A stretch of DNA of 64,000 nt from Anoplolepis gracilipes (lineage: Eukaryota; Arthropoda; Insecta; Hymenoptera; Formicidae), in assembly GCF_047496725.1 (NCBI RefSeq), contig NC_132971.1:9259001-9323000 (forward strand), written 5' to 3'. The number at the start of each line of letters is the position of its first letter. Positions within the stretch are counted from its first letter, which is position 1. Under the pieces are notes generated by a model that saw only the letters and a program-made list of their open reading frames with translations, was not told where the DNA came from and ran no database searches. Positions 31,433 through 40,768 of the stretch are shown in pieces. The translations under genes were made by a program, and so were the position numbers.

Positions 31433-31927
31433 ATGTGTAGACCTAAGCCTTATAGATATAAGCCACCTTACATTCTGACGCATTGCCCTGGAATTTTCTC
31501 TTATCATTGTTATAACGTCCAGTATATTAAAATAGAAGATAATAGATATTGCGTCACCTGCTTCAGATTAATTCAACAAAATTTTCAAGCATATGGACTT
31601 ATACAATTCCATGGCATATATAGTGGTATTTTTCAAGAAGAATATTGTCATATTTGCGGAAATGACATAATTACCTATACTTCTGTGAAAGAATGTTCTA
31701 CTTGCTTTATGCACTATTTAGCAATATGTTGTGTTCTCAGAGAGAGAGAGTTAGATTCAAATAATGTAGAAGAGTTATTATATGATTGCGATAATACAGA
31801 AGTAAAAATATTATTAATGCATGAATCAACAAATGAAATGCAAATACCATACAATAAAGTAAAAATATATTATATTCGTGCAAATATACATATACAAATA
31901 ATAAGTTGTATCTGCTTACTTACAGAA
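31433..31927 (+). CDS. acc4: small cysteine-rich accessory protein, open into env (element B2)
   Basis: The frame starts MCRPKPYRYKPPYILTHCPG at 31433, the same start as the two family C copies. Cysteines: HCYNVQYIKI, CVTC, CHIC, CSTC, then a HYLAICCVLRERE helix. C copies end in a stop after about 138 residues (DTTNETEI). Here the matching NEMQI is followed by sense codons through a splice-acceptor-like segment into env, so a fused frame runs 31433..33964. This is either a lost stop, unimportant if env is expressed from a spliced message, or a real fusion. The end given is the base before the env ATG. Confidence 0.7.
31912..31925 (+). promoter_or_regulatory. Candidate 3' splice site before env (element B2)
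   Basis: CTGCTTACTTACAG ends at 31925, two bases before the env ATG at 31928. Family C has TTTCTTTACTTACAG at 62515-62529 before its env. Confidence 0.6.
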
Positions 31928-33964
31928 ATGATGTATCATTTAGTATTATTATTATTCACTGCGCAATCCTCCCTCGCCCTTCTCGGCTTTGATTGCGGAG
32001 GACGACATTTAAATATTACATCAGTTTCGTTGTTGGATGTGGGAGAATGCAATCTTCCGCATAAAACATCAAACTCTACGGATACTTATATCCAACTCCT
32101 TCAATTATCTGAATATAATCATGCGTTTATAATACAGTGTAAGGTCGAAATTTCAAGAACTATATATTACTGCGGCATGCACTCGCACGTTTCAATCATG
32201 CATAACGGACGTGCTGACTATATACATGAAACCGGACACTCACAGTGCAAACGAATGTTTCGTGATGGCACTTTTTTGCTAGGAACAAGAGTTTTAATCG
32301 ATGGCATCAGAATCAACCAAACCGCCTCCTACAGCATTACCATGGCCGGAAGCGTAGGCAACGATGGAAAATGCAAAGGCACCCAATATTCCGACCACTA
32401 TGGAACATGGGACGACGTTGTCGTGCAAGCTGTCGCCAGAATATCTTTGAAATCAGCCTATGTCCCCGTGAAACTAAATACTGGGAAAATAATGCTAAAA
32501 TCAGGAACAATTTGTACGCTCAGTGAAGGATTTTGCATCGATTCAGAGGATGGATATACCTATTGGGAACCGATGCCTACCTCTTCGTGTAATTTTCACC
32601 AATACGACGTTCTATATGAAGGACCTGCTATCAAAACTACGGACGATACCAGTGAAGAAAAATCACCTATCGTATACAGCCTGACAACGCAAGATATAAC
32701 TTTCGCCCTGACAAGAACGCGAGAACAGCCATTGTGCGGGTACACGCTTCTTCGTACAGAGCATCCCAAACTCTTTATACTAGAAACTAAAAAGGGAGAC
32801 GTCTTCGCCGAACGAGGAACAATTTCAATTGATAATCTTGATATTTTCGCATATATGAACTCAAAGTTTGTATATGTAGAAAAACATATACGACATCAAA
32901 TGACATCTCTTTACCACAATGTCATTCAACAGAAGTGCGAGCTGGAAAAAGACGTCATAACTAACACCTTATCATTCGCCACTTTACAGCCTGATGAATT
33001 CGCCTATCGGTTAATGAAAGGACCAGGATACATGGCTGTCACTGCAGGAGAAGCCATTCATGTAATAAAATGTATTCCCGTTGACGCTATAATTCGGAGA
33101 ACAAAAGAATGTTATGCCGAGCTTCCTGTAACGGTAAGGAACGCTTCACTATTTCTAACACCAAAATCAAGAATACTCACCAAATTCGGAACCCAGAAGG
33201 AATGTAGCTTTGAACTACCAACGCTCTATCGCATAGATGATACATGGATCCAGCTCACCCCTGACCCACAAGTCATACAATTACCCCCACAACGATTACG
33301 CCCGATGACCTCTTTGAGTTGGAAATACCTCACCCCAGGTCCATTAGCCATTAGTGGGATATATACGGAAAAAGATATAGAAAAGTTACGAGATCATATT
33401 ATGTTTCCTGCAGAGAAACCAGCACTTCTAAATTTCATAGCCCGTGGGATGACAGGACAAGCTGTCGTACCAGGAGAAGTCTCTATATACAGTCTGCTAG
33501 ACGAGAAATCACTCCAGAAAATAGCTTCGAATACTGTCTCGAGAATTTGGGGCGGATTTGTAACCTTCGGATCGGCAACAGCCGGAATTCTAGGAGTATT
33601 TCTAATTATACGACTCATTAAATTAACTATTGATACAGCAATCCATGGATACGCCCTTCACACCGTGTACGGATGCAGTCTACACCTACTAGGCGCCGTA
33701 TGGAGTTCGCTCACACATCTCTTACTTCACCTAGCACGAGGACCCGTAAATCAACGAGGAATAAAACCAGAAGAAGATCAATCTCTCCAGGAGCCAACGA
33801 GTCCTCCACCAATAACACCTACAGCACCCAAAAACGAGTCAACTATCGTAAATGCAACAGCGGTAAATACAACCACCCCTATTCCCATTGTTTACACTGA
33901 CCTTCGAGAACGATTGAACGATATCGAACAAATCCCTTCGATAACATCGGGAATTCGTTCTTAA
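31928..33964 (+). CDS. env: env: chuvirus-like envelope glycoprotein (element B2)
   Basis: 678 residues. A signal peptide (about 1-18) precedes LLGFDCGG and SLLDVGEC, followed by CGMHSHVS (about 82), a cysteine-rich ectodomain and a conserved block near PGYMAVTAGEAIHVIKC. A glycine-rich membrane span lies at about 541-563 (FVTFGSATAGILGVFLIIRL), with a second hydrophobic stretch (about 572-605) and a proline/threonine-rich tail. The layout and motifs are those of Jingchuvirales (chuvirus) glycoproteins, known from the literature to have been captured by insect retroelements. The role would be entry of an enveloped, retrovirus-like particle. The frame is undamaged. The start is set by the upstream acceptor and the family C alignment. 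The family was recognised by eye only. Confidence 0.85.
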   Translation: MMYHLVLLLFTAQSSLALLGFDCGGRHLNITSVSLLDVGECNLPHKTSNSTDTYIQLLQLSEYNHAFIIQCKVEISRTIYYCGMHSHVSIMHNGRADYIHETGHSQCKRMFRDGTFLLGTRVLIDGIRINQTASYSITMAGSVGNDGKCKGTQYSDHYGTWDDVVVQAVARISLKSAYVPVKLNTGKIMLKSGTICTLSEGFCIDSEDGYTYWEPMPTSSCNFHQYDVLYEGPAIKTTDDTSEEKSPIVYSLTTQDITFALTRTREQPLCGYTLLRTEHPKLFILETKKGDVFAERGTISIDNLDIFAYMNSKFVYVEKHIRHQMTSLYHNVIQQKCELEKDVITNTLSFATLQPDEFAYRLMKGPGYMAVTAGEAIHVIKCIPVDAIIRRTKECYAELPVTVRNASLFLTPKSRILTKFGTQKECSFELPTLYRIDDTWIQLTPDPQVIQLPPQRLRPMTSLSWKYLTPGPLAISGIYTEKDIEKLRDHIMFPAEKPALLNFIARGMTGQAVVPGEVSIYSLLDEKSLQKIASNTVSRIWGGFVTFGSATAGILGVFLIIRLIKLTIDTAIHGYALHTVYGCSLHLLGAVWSSLTHLLLHLARGPVNQRGIKPEEDQSLQEPTSPPPITPTAPKNESTIVNATAVNTTTPIPIVYTDLRERLNDIEQIPSITSGIRS

Positions 33965-33966
33965 AT

Positions 33967-33977
33967 AAGGGGGGGGA
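33967..33977 (+). promoter_or_regulatory. Polypurine tract, element B2
   Basis: AAGGGGGGGGA directly follows the env stop and abuts the LTR start TGTGACGTCC. Confidence 0.85.
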
Positions 33978-35448
33978 TGTGACGTCCCGCCAAAAATTTC
34001 AAACTAAATTTTCAAAATATAAACGTACCGCTGGAGATATGAACACAAGGTATGAGATATACATATATATCTCAACTTGAACTTAATAAAATATTTAATC
34101 AAGCATAGTATTATATAGCTATTAAATTGGACATTGCTTACTTAGAAGTAATAACAAAATAATACTGACCTTATCAGAAAAAATAAGAAAAAATATTTGT
34201 AATCATTAAACTACTATATTAATTTTCCAAATAAAAGTTAAAATTCTCTTTGCTAAAATATATGGAAATAAAATATTACTGTAATATCAGAATCGTTGAA
34301 ATTCAATTACGCGATTGTAACAGAAACACTTGCAAACCAATTATATTAGAGTTAAATCATACTAACAATCGCTTTATAAATCCTACATTTCATAAGTATA
34401 ATGAAAAGAAAAAATAAAGAAAAAGAAATATTATTCAGTAAAGTACATTTTGGAAGGCATATGCATACTGGCATTGAGAACCATATATATACGCCAAATA
34501 AATTAATTTATTAATATTATTAAGCTGCATTTGTATATCAACATGTAAATCTAAATGGAAGACTTTCTTTTAGTGTAATTGATGAAAAAGTAATATTACA
34601 AAAATAACGCATGACACGTATTATATATGTCTATATATATATTCATATATATATATGTAAAGGAGAGCTAGTCTCCCACGCTAAAGTGAAACCATAAGGA
34701 ATCACGATAGAAAGGAATTATAAATTGAAATAACAGTATTAAAATGCATCTTCCATATAGATACTATTATAAAAGCGGATAAGTTAAGATGAAATATGTG
34801 ATACAACAAGAGAGAAAATTAAAGGAAATTTAAATATAAAAGCATAAATTAATAAGTGAAAAGAAAAGAAATATTAATAATGAGACATAATAACTTTGAG
34901 AACGAATAATAACTCTTGCCATAGTTAAATTAATAAGTCTCTCTTGCTGTAAAAAGAATTATAATATAAGAGTGCGAAATTATTATAATACAAAGAGCCT
35001 TTCATTCGCATGATGACGCAATAGGCGACGGCGAGAAAGACTTAGTGAAATCGAATATTATTCTTATCTCTTGACGCAGAGACCCGATGAAACCGAATAT
35101 TATTCTTATCTATTGACGCAGAGACTCAGCTTGACTAAATATTATATCAACGCAGAGACCAGTGAAATCGAATATTATGCCTATCTCTCGACGCAGCGAC
35201 TCGACGAAACTAAATATTATAACAACGTGCCTTTTGATATTCGCCGCTGAATATCAACTTAAGATTAAGAAGAGCTCACCGCTTCTGACGTCTTCGAAGG
35301 CGGAGAGTTCCCTCACCAAGAGCAAGAATCCATCTCCACCGGATGATTAAGCCAACCCGGGAAGTCTTGGATCCACCGGACGCCTAGAGGGAGGTGACCC
35401 GAAAGTGGGGACGGAGCGCAGAACGTCAGTCGAGTTTGCGGACGGAGT

Positions 35449-35640
35449 CAGTCTTTCACCACCTCTCATACTAAACAGTCGCTCCCTATCATCCAAAGTG
35501 AACAGTCTTTCACCACCTCTCATACTAAACAGTCGCTCCCTATCATCCAAAGTGAACAGTCTTTCACCACCTCTCATACAAAACAGTCGCTAACAACCCC
35601 TCATACTAAACAGTCTTTCACCACCAGTCATCTAAAACAG
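35449..35640 (+). repeat. LTR minisatellite of about 54 bp
   Basis: Units of TCTTTCACCACCTCTCATAC...AACAGTCGCTCCC repeat about three times. The LTR at 13681 has a single short unit here (near 15180) and the inverted LTR has a differently arranged set at 55338..55531. This accounts for most of the length difference among LTR copies. Confidence 0.75.
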
Positions 35641-36142
35641 TCGCCAACATTCAACCTAAAAAGTCGCCTTCCTAACTTCATAAGTCACTTCAACATCTCT
35701 CCGAAACGTTAGTCCGAAGTCGTGAAAAGTCTCTGTGTCTTTATACATTCACTGCGTCCTAAAATCAATTTTAACTTAATTTTCGTCAGCTACTTTGTGT
35801 CGTCAAAGTAGATCTTTAATAATACTTTACTTTCTCGTCTTCGCGACTCGTCTTATATTATAATTTAGAGCTTAGACTCACTCTACATTATAATTTAGAA
35901 TTATTACTTTATTGTTAACTAATCTCCAATTTCTGGTACAGTGCGGTTGTACCTTTTTCATTTGAATTGTGAACAACATTTGTAATCATTACTTGCAACC
36001 TTTGTAAAATCTTCAAGCTTTTAAAATACATAGTTGCTTATTTCGAAATATTCTCAAGTACATTATTTTAATACAGTGTTCCTTCACCTTCAACCAGTGT
36101 TTACTATAATTAATTTAATATCGATTAAATATTTAACGTACG

Positions 36143-36264
36143 TCTGGATCTTGAGCGTTAGCGAGTCCCGTGCCTGGGATAGAGCAGAGTGACGTGCCCC
36201 TCGTGTTAGTTCGAGCAGAGCTGAGACTTAGTCGATGAGCTGCTTGAATGTCGCTTGATCCAGA
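36143..36264 (+). other. Conserved structured RNA block (B2 3' LTR)
   Basis: Same block as 15708..15830, closed by TCTGGATC and GATCCAGA and located 64 bases before the basic-protein ATG. Confidence 0.5.
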
Positions 36265-36327
36265 TTGTCAACCTGAATTGAATAACTTTTTAAATTAGAA
36301 TAAAATTTTGGTTATAATTTATAGTAA

Positions 36328-36675
36328 ATGCCTGGTTCTCGTCGCGCCGGTAAACGACATAGACAACTACGTGCCGCTTTACGCCGACAGAGACAAATTT
36401 CAAACAGTGATAACGGTCTCAGCCAAGTAGAAAAAGACAATCCAATTAACGTACCGGACAATCAAAGAATTGTCGTAGAACTTTTCGATCAGCTTCCTGC
36501 ATCTGACTCAGTTGAAGCTCCCATCTCGCGAAGAACCTTCGAATTTATTGGCTGGCCCGAACCTTTGGTTGAAATCAAGCTGCATCCTGCCTCAACCTCT
36601 ACCACCGACATCCCTGAGGGAGATCCACGACGTCCAGAGTACGAGGAAAAGGCCCAGGAAAATCAGCAAAACTAG
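36328..36675 (+). CDS. LTR-encoded basic protein of family B, copy 2
   Basis: 115 residues, differing from the copy at 15893 only at a few positions (I for N near residue 24, R for S at 47). It shows the same arginine-rich start and FEFIGWPEPL block. It lies in the 3' LTR of the best-preserved B element, so the 5' copy would be expressed in its leader. Function unknown. Confidence 0.7.
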   Translation: MPGSRRAGKRHRQLRAALRRQRQISNSDNGLSQVEKDNPINVPDNQRIVVELFDQLPASDSVEAPISRRTFEFIGWPEPLVEIKLHPASTSTTDIPEGDPRRPEYEEKAQENQQN

Positions 36676-38151
36676 AGACACTAATAAAGGTAAATTACTA
36701 TTTTGAATACATACGTATATGATCAATCAAGAAGAATATTACTATTTTAATAAAAAGAAAACGCACTCATATTCTAACAAAACATAATAAAAAGGAAAAG
36801 AATTCTGAATTGAACTACTATTTATAACACATCGTGTTTGACACTTATATGACATCATATCACTCTAACCACTTTAATTTTGCAAAACAATTTTAATTAC
36901 AATCTAGACATATGCTCTTATGACTAATGCAATAAACTGTTCCACCCTTAAGCTCCGAAATAAAAATCTTTTATACAGTTAACTAGACATACATACAAGA
37001 TATATATATATATATATATCTCATTCTTTTGAATAACTTACAGCTCAGACTATTGACTCTTAAAATTACAAATTGACTCACACTCTGATACCACTCTTAA
37101 GAATTATAAAGTTAAAATACTATACCAAGAAATTTGCAAATTTATATGAGATAAATAATCAATCTATCAATGTAAGAGAGTTAACTACTCGTTATACTTA
37201 ACTTGATAATAAAATTAAAGGAGCATCCTTTGCTTAATCTCTTCTTCCTATTTTCCATCGGAGACAGTGATCTTGACAACAATAAATTATATCGCTGGCC
37301 TCCACCACACCATATTCCAGTTGTACATTTCTTTATATGTCACCACACAGTGCTGCACCTGCAAAGAACAATACTTTTAGTAACATATATATTTATCTAC
37401 ATAAGAGCAATAAAAATTTTAATGATTCTTTCTTATTACGTGAATAGATGCATCAACGATATTCATGAGAAATAAAATCATAGTGCAACAGTTGACTTTC
37501 TCCTAAAGAAAGAGATATCTACATTTAATATAAATCCAAATCATTTAAATTTCTCAATTTAACTTTGTTCTTTATATTAAAGCAGTCATTAATTACTGAG
37601 AAATTTGCTCTTACATTATAAAAGTCGTAAATTAACCTTTCAAAACCAGTATATATTTGGAATTGCTCCGACGGTGAATTCTACTATACAACAACAGTAA
37701 GTTGTTAATCCCTCACCGTTACTATCACAAACCACCTTAATCCCTATCTCAATTTTAATATAATTGAAAATTTGTCAAATTAATCACAATCCATTTATAA
37801 TTCCAAAACTGAAATTTTCCAATCATTCCAACTTTAAATTGAATAAATTTAAAGCTATTGCAGATATAATTTTACAATTTTATTTTCTCTTTGATTAACT
37901 CGAGTGTCATTGTGCGTCACGTTCATTGCATACGCGATAATGGTCATGGTGTCATGGAGTTCCTAGAACTTCCTCAGCCTCTCGTTAGTGCCGAGTGAAT
38001 TGCATTCTGACCACCAGACTATATCAAATATACAATAACGAGATTCAACGCGTTTGCTTACCGTTTTAATCATTTTCAAACACATATGTCATAAATTTAA
38101 CCTTTTTATTTTCAACTTTCTTAATTTTTCTTGTCAAATAAAATAAAATAA

Positions 38152-38331
38152 ATGAGACCTCAGACAACTGATTCTGAATTTCAACAAAACCCTTTCGTTG
38201 ACCCTGAAGTCATATTAGAAACTCTAATCCAATTTATAGAAGAAAATAAAGAAAATATTATTTACAATTTAGACAATATCATAAAAGAGTTTTTAAATCA
38301 AGCCTCTATTATCATCATCCCAGATCAGTAA
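38152..38331 (+). CDS. 59-residue acidic LTR protein, copy 3
   Basis: Open from ATG to TAA with the same residues as 11045..11224. It lies about 160 bases before the LTR end at 38490. Confidence 0.42.
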   Translation: MRPQTTDSEFQQNPFVDPEVILETLIQFIEENKENIIYNLDNIIKEFLNQASIIIIPDQ

Positions 38332-38490
38332 AAAAATCCTCCGAATTATTAGTTCCTAGTACACATTGATCCTGCTCTCGGCGAAGCCCTGGGTATAGCC
38401 GACTTAGACAGATTACCCAAAAACTAAATAGAGAGCAACCCTGTTATTGACACCGAGGTAGACGATAACAGTGGGTCACTGCACGTGACA

Positions 38491-39050
38491 ACGCGATAAT
38501 GGTCATGGTGTCATGGAGTTCCTAGAACTTCCTCAGCCTCTCGTTAGTGCCGAGTGAATTGTATTCTGACCACCAGACTATATCAAATATACAATAACGA
38601 GATTCAACGCGTTTGCTTAACGTTTTTAATCATTTTCAAGTACACACGTCATAAATTTAACCTTTTTATTTTCAACTTTCTTAATTTTTCTTGTCAAATA
38701 AAATAAAATAATTGAGACCTCAGACAACTGATTCTGAATTTCAACAAAATCCTTTCGTTGACCCTGAAGTCATATTAGAAACTCTAATCCAATTTATAGA
38801 AGAAAATAAAGAAAATATTATTTACAATTTAGACAATATCATAAAAGAGTTTTTAAATCAAGCCTCTATTATCATCATCCCAGATCAGTAAAAAAATCCT
38901 CTGAATTATTAGTTCCTAGTACACATTGATCCTGCTCTCGGCGAAGCCCTGGGTATAGCCGACTTACACAGATTACCCAAAAACTAAATAGAGAGCAACC
39001 CTGTTATTGACACCGAGGTAGACGATAACAGTGGGCCACTGCACGTGACA
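38491..39050 (+). mobile_element. Second, 5'-truncated family B LTR end in tandem
   Basis: It repeats the last 560 bases of the LTR (from ACGCGATAATGG to GCACGTGACA) directly after the complete LTR, with its own substitutions. Its 59-residue frame (38712..38891) has lost the start (ATG to TTG). The exact LTR terminus then abuts inverted acc4 at 39051. Confidence 0.85.
38712..38891 (+). pseudogene. 59-residue LTR frame without start codon
   Basis: It matches the other copies to the stop but its start codon is TTG after an ATG-to-TTG change. Confidence 0.5.
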
Positions 39051-39107
39051 AGGGCAATGCGTCAGAATGTAAGGTGGCTTATATCTATAAGGCTTAGGTC
39101 TACACAT
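39051..39107 (-). pseudogene. acc4 remnant, first 19 codons (element B3)
   Basis: On the minus strand the acc4 ATG at 39107 (MCRPKPYRYKPPYILTHCP) is followed by 57 bases of gene before the LTR terminus at 39050. The rest of acc4 and env are absent from this copy. Confidence 0.8.
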
Positions 39108-39457
39108 TTTATGAATTACTATTTCTAAGTAGAAATATATATATATATACTTATTTTATATGTATTCAAAAATTATTACTATTATTATTAAACTTGGACC
39201 AGGCTCAGGTCGTCAATGTCTTCAAGGAATGGATTCCTTTGCTGAAAAGATAATACTTGTATATATATATTCCTTTAATAGAAGCACTTATATATATATC
39301 TCTATTCTCTATTGTTTTATATCTATTTCTTCCTTATATATGTATGTAAGATTTTTCTTTTCGTATTTTCGTATTTTAGGTATTTATTGTGTTTTCTTCT
39401 TTTTCTCTTTCCTATATTAATATTACTACTTTATGATTATATCTATATGTTTTGCTT
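39108..39457 (-). other. acc3-acc4 spacer of element B3
   Basis: Mirror of 31085..31432, with one more TA unit in the microsatellite near 39140. It has the same two acceptor-like sites. No gene. Confidence 0.6.
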
Positions 39458-39865
39458 TCAGTCGTCGATGACTGCTAATATTATAGGATCGTCATAATAG
39501 TTAATTGTGCGGTGTAGTTGCTCCATTTCGTTAGTAAATTCGAAATACCGATTGATACAGGGATTACAATGAGCTATGGGTTGGATAGTTCCCATATGAT
39601 TTTCGCATGCATAACATTTATTTCTGTAGAATTTTGTGCCATCTACGCACTGATGTCTCTTAGTTTCCTGGTAATATTGCTTTACTGCTTCAGGTATTAG
39701 TTTAGTATAACAAGCGACGCATAAAGTGACATGTACATCATTTATCTTCTGATAGGAATAAGTTTTGAAACAATGTACGGTATATAGTCTTTGAAGAGCT
39801 TCTACGGAAGGGTGTGAGGAGGATGGTTCTGAGGAATTTGGCTGACTGTGCGATGAATGATGCAT
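39458..39865 (-). CDS. acc3 of element B3
   Basis: 135 residues, identical to the acc3 at 30677..31084: the CVAC, CYAC and CNPC pairs and RYFEF helix are unchanged. Frame intact. Zinc binding inferred; function unknown. Confidence 0.74.
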   Translation of the reverse strand: MHHSSHSQPNSSEPSSSHPSVEALQRLYTVHCFKTYSYQKINDVHVTLCVACYTKLIPEAVKQYYQETKRHQCVDGTKFYRNKCYACENHMGTIQPIAHCNPCINRYFEFTNEMEQLHRTINYYDDPIILAVIDD

Positions 39866-39883
39866 TTCGTTGTTTGAGTTTGA

Positions 39884-40285
39884 TTAATAATATCTAGCTC
39901 CGTTTACATGTAATATGAGAGGGTTAGGAAGAGTATTGATTTGTCTTTCGTCGCAATACAATAAGAATTCTAAGAACCTTAATAAACATTGATCGCATTG
40001 ATATACAGGTTTGACTATGGTGATATCTGCATTACACCGCGCGCAAATTATTTCACGGAATTGTTCGCCAGAAATCAAGTGGTGTGATACTATCCACTCA
40101 AATTGATTTTGATATTGTGGTTGATAAATGTAATAACACTGAGTACAGTAAGCGAATCCTGACGCAATGTGTCTATACGCAAAAGATTTATAGCACCGCG
40201 CAATTGAAAGTATTTGACATGGATCGAAACTAGGTTGTAATGTTGTGTTGAATTGTAGCCCAGTAGTATGGTTTCTTGAGCTCAT
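39884..40285 (-). CDS. acc2 of element B3
   Basis: 133 residues from ATG 40285, just after the TTTATAG acceptor on the minus strand. Identical to 30257..30658 with CTQC, IICARC and CDQC. The upstream in-frame Met at 40312 is not used by the family C copy and is not chosen. Confidence 0.76.
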   Translation of the reverse strand: MSSRNHTTGLQFNTTLQPSFDPCQILSIARCYKSFAYRHIASGFAYCTQCYYIYQPQYQNQFEWIVSHHLISGEQFREIICARCNADITIVKPVYQCDQCLLRFLEFLLYCDERQINTLPNPLILHVNGARYY

Positions 40286-40339
40286 TCTATAAAGAGAAAA
40301 AGAGTAGTGCAAAACAAAAGTCGATAGCTATTTAATAGC

Positions 40340-40740
40340 TTATTCAAAGTATCCACTTATACGAATTAATGTATTATCTTCTGTATCAATTTGTTCTTCT
40401 TCTAGACGAGTCGAGTACGACAAGTATGCATCGTTACACAAAGAGCATTGTCTCAATGTTCTTAGCGTAACTAGGGGTATTTTACATATTTTACATATTA
40501 TTGGTTCGTAGCTTTTCGTGATTACAAGATAATGAAATAAAAGAATTTATGGAACCATCTATAGTATTCGGACAGCAGGGAGGAGTAACAGTTTGCGCAG
40601 ATTAAGTATCCGCGTCTGGTGTGGGTATATCCGGTGGCTTTAACGCACCATGTAATGTGTAATCGTTGCTGTACCCGTGAAAAGGCGGGTGAGGTTTTGT
40701 ACAAAGGATCTATTGTTGGTCGTTGGCGGGGCCAACACAT
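40340..40740 (-). pseudogene. acc1 of element B3, one-base deletion
   Basis: It starts at ATG 40740 after TTTCAG. One G is missing near 40533 compared with the left arm (TTTATTTCATT against TTTATTGTCATT), which ends the frame at 40522 after about 72 residues, before the second and third CxxC pairs. The intact left-arm copy shows what was lost. A single-base difference could be an assembly error. Confidence 0.8.
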
Positions 40741-40768
40741 CTGAAACCAAAAAGTCTTTCTTAGCATT

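Larger units (their letters stand above)
16930..31489 (+). repeat. Left arm of a giant inverted repeat (about 14.5 kb)
   Basis: Position x here corresponds to about 70542 minus x in the right arm (39051..53612). Differences found by eye are a one-base deletion in pol near 28905, one extra base near 30008, one TA unit fewer near 31400 and a few substitutions (a serine/proline and a phenylalanine/serine change among them). The inner end breaks in the acc4 gene; the outer end lies inside an LTR. Confidence 0.88.
33978..38490 (+). mobile_element. 3' LTR of element B2 (4.5 kb)
   Basis: It runs from TGTGACGTCC, after the polypurine tract, to GCACGTGACA. The same 4.4-4.5-kb unit occurs at 13681..18063 and, inverted with a target duplication, at 52479..57016. 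This confirms the length of this giant LTR. It contains the 42-bp repeat (35040..35221), a VNTR, the RNA block (36143..36264), the 115-residue and 59-residue frames and a donor-like AAAGGTAAAT at 36687-36696. AT-rich stretches 33990-35030 and 36700-38150 show no other gene. Confidence 0.9.
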
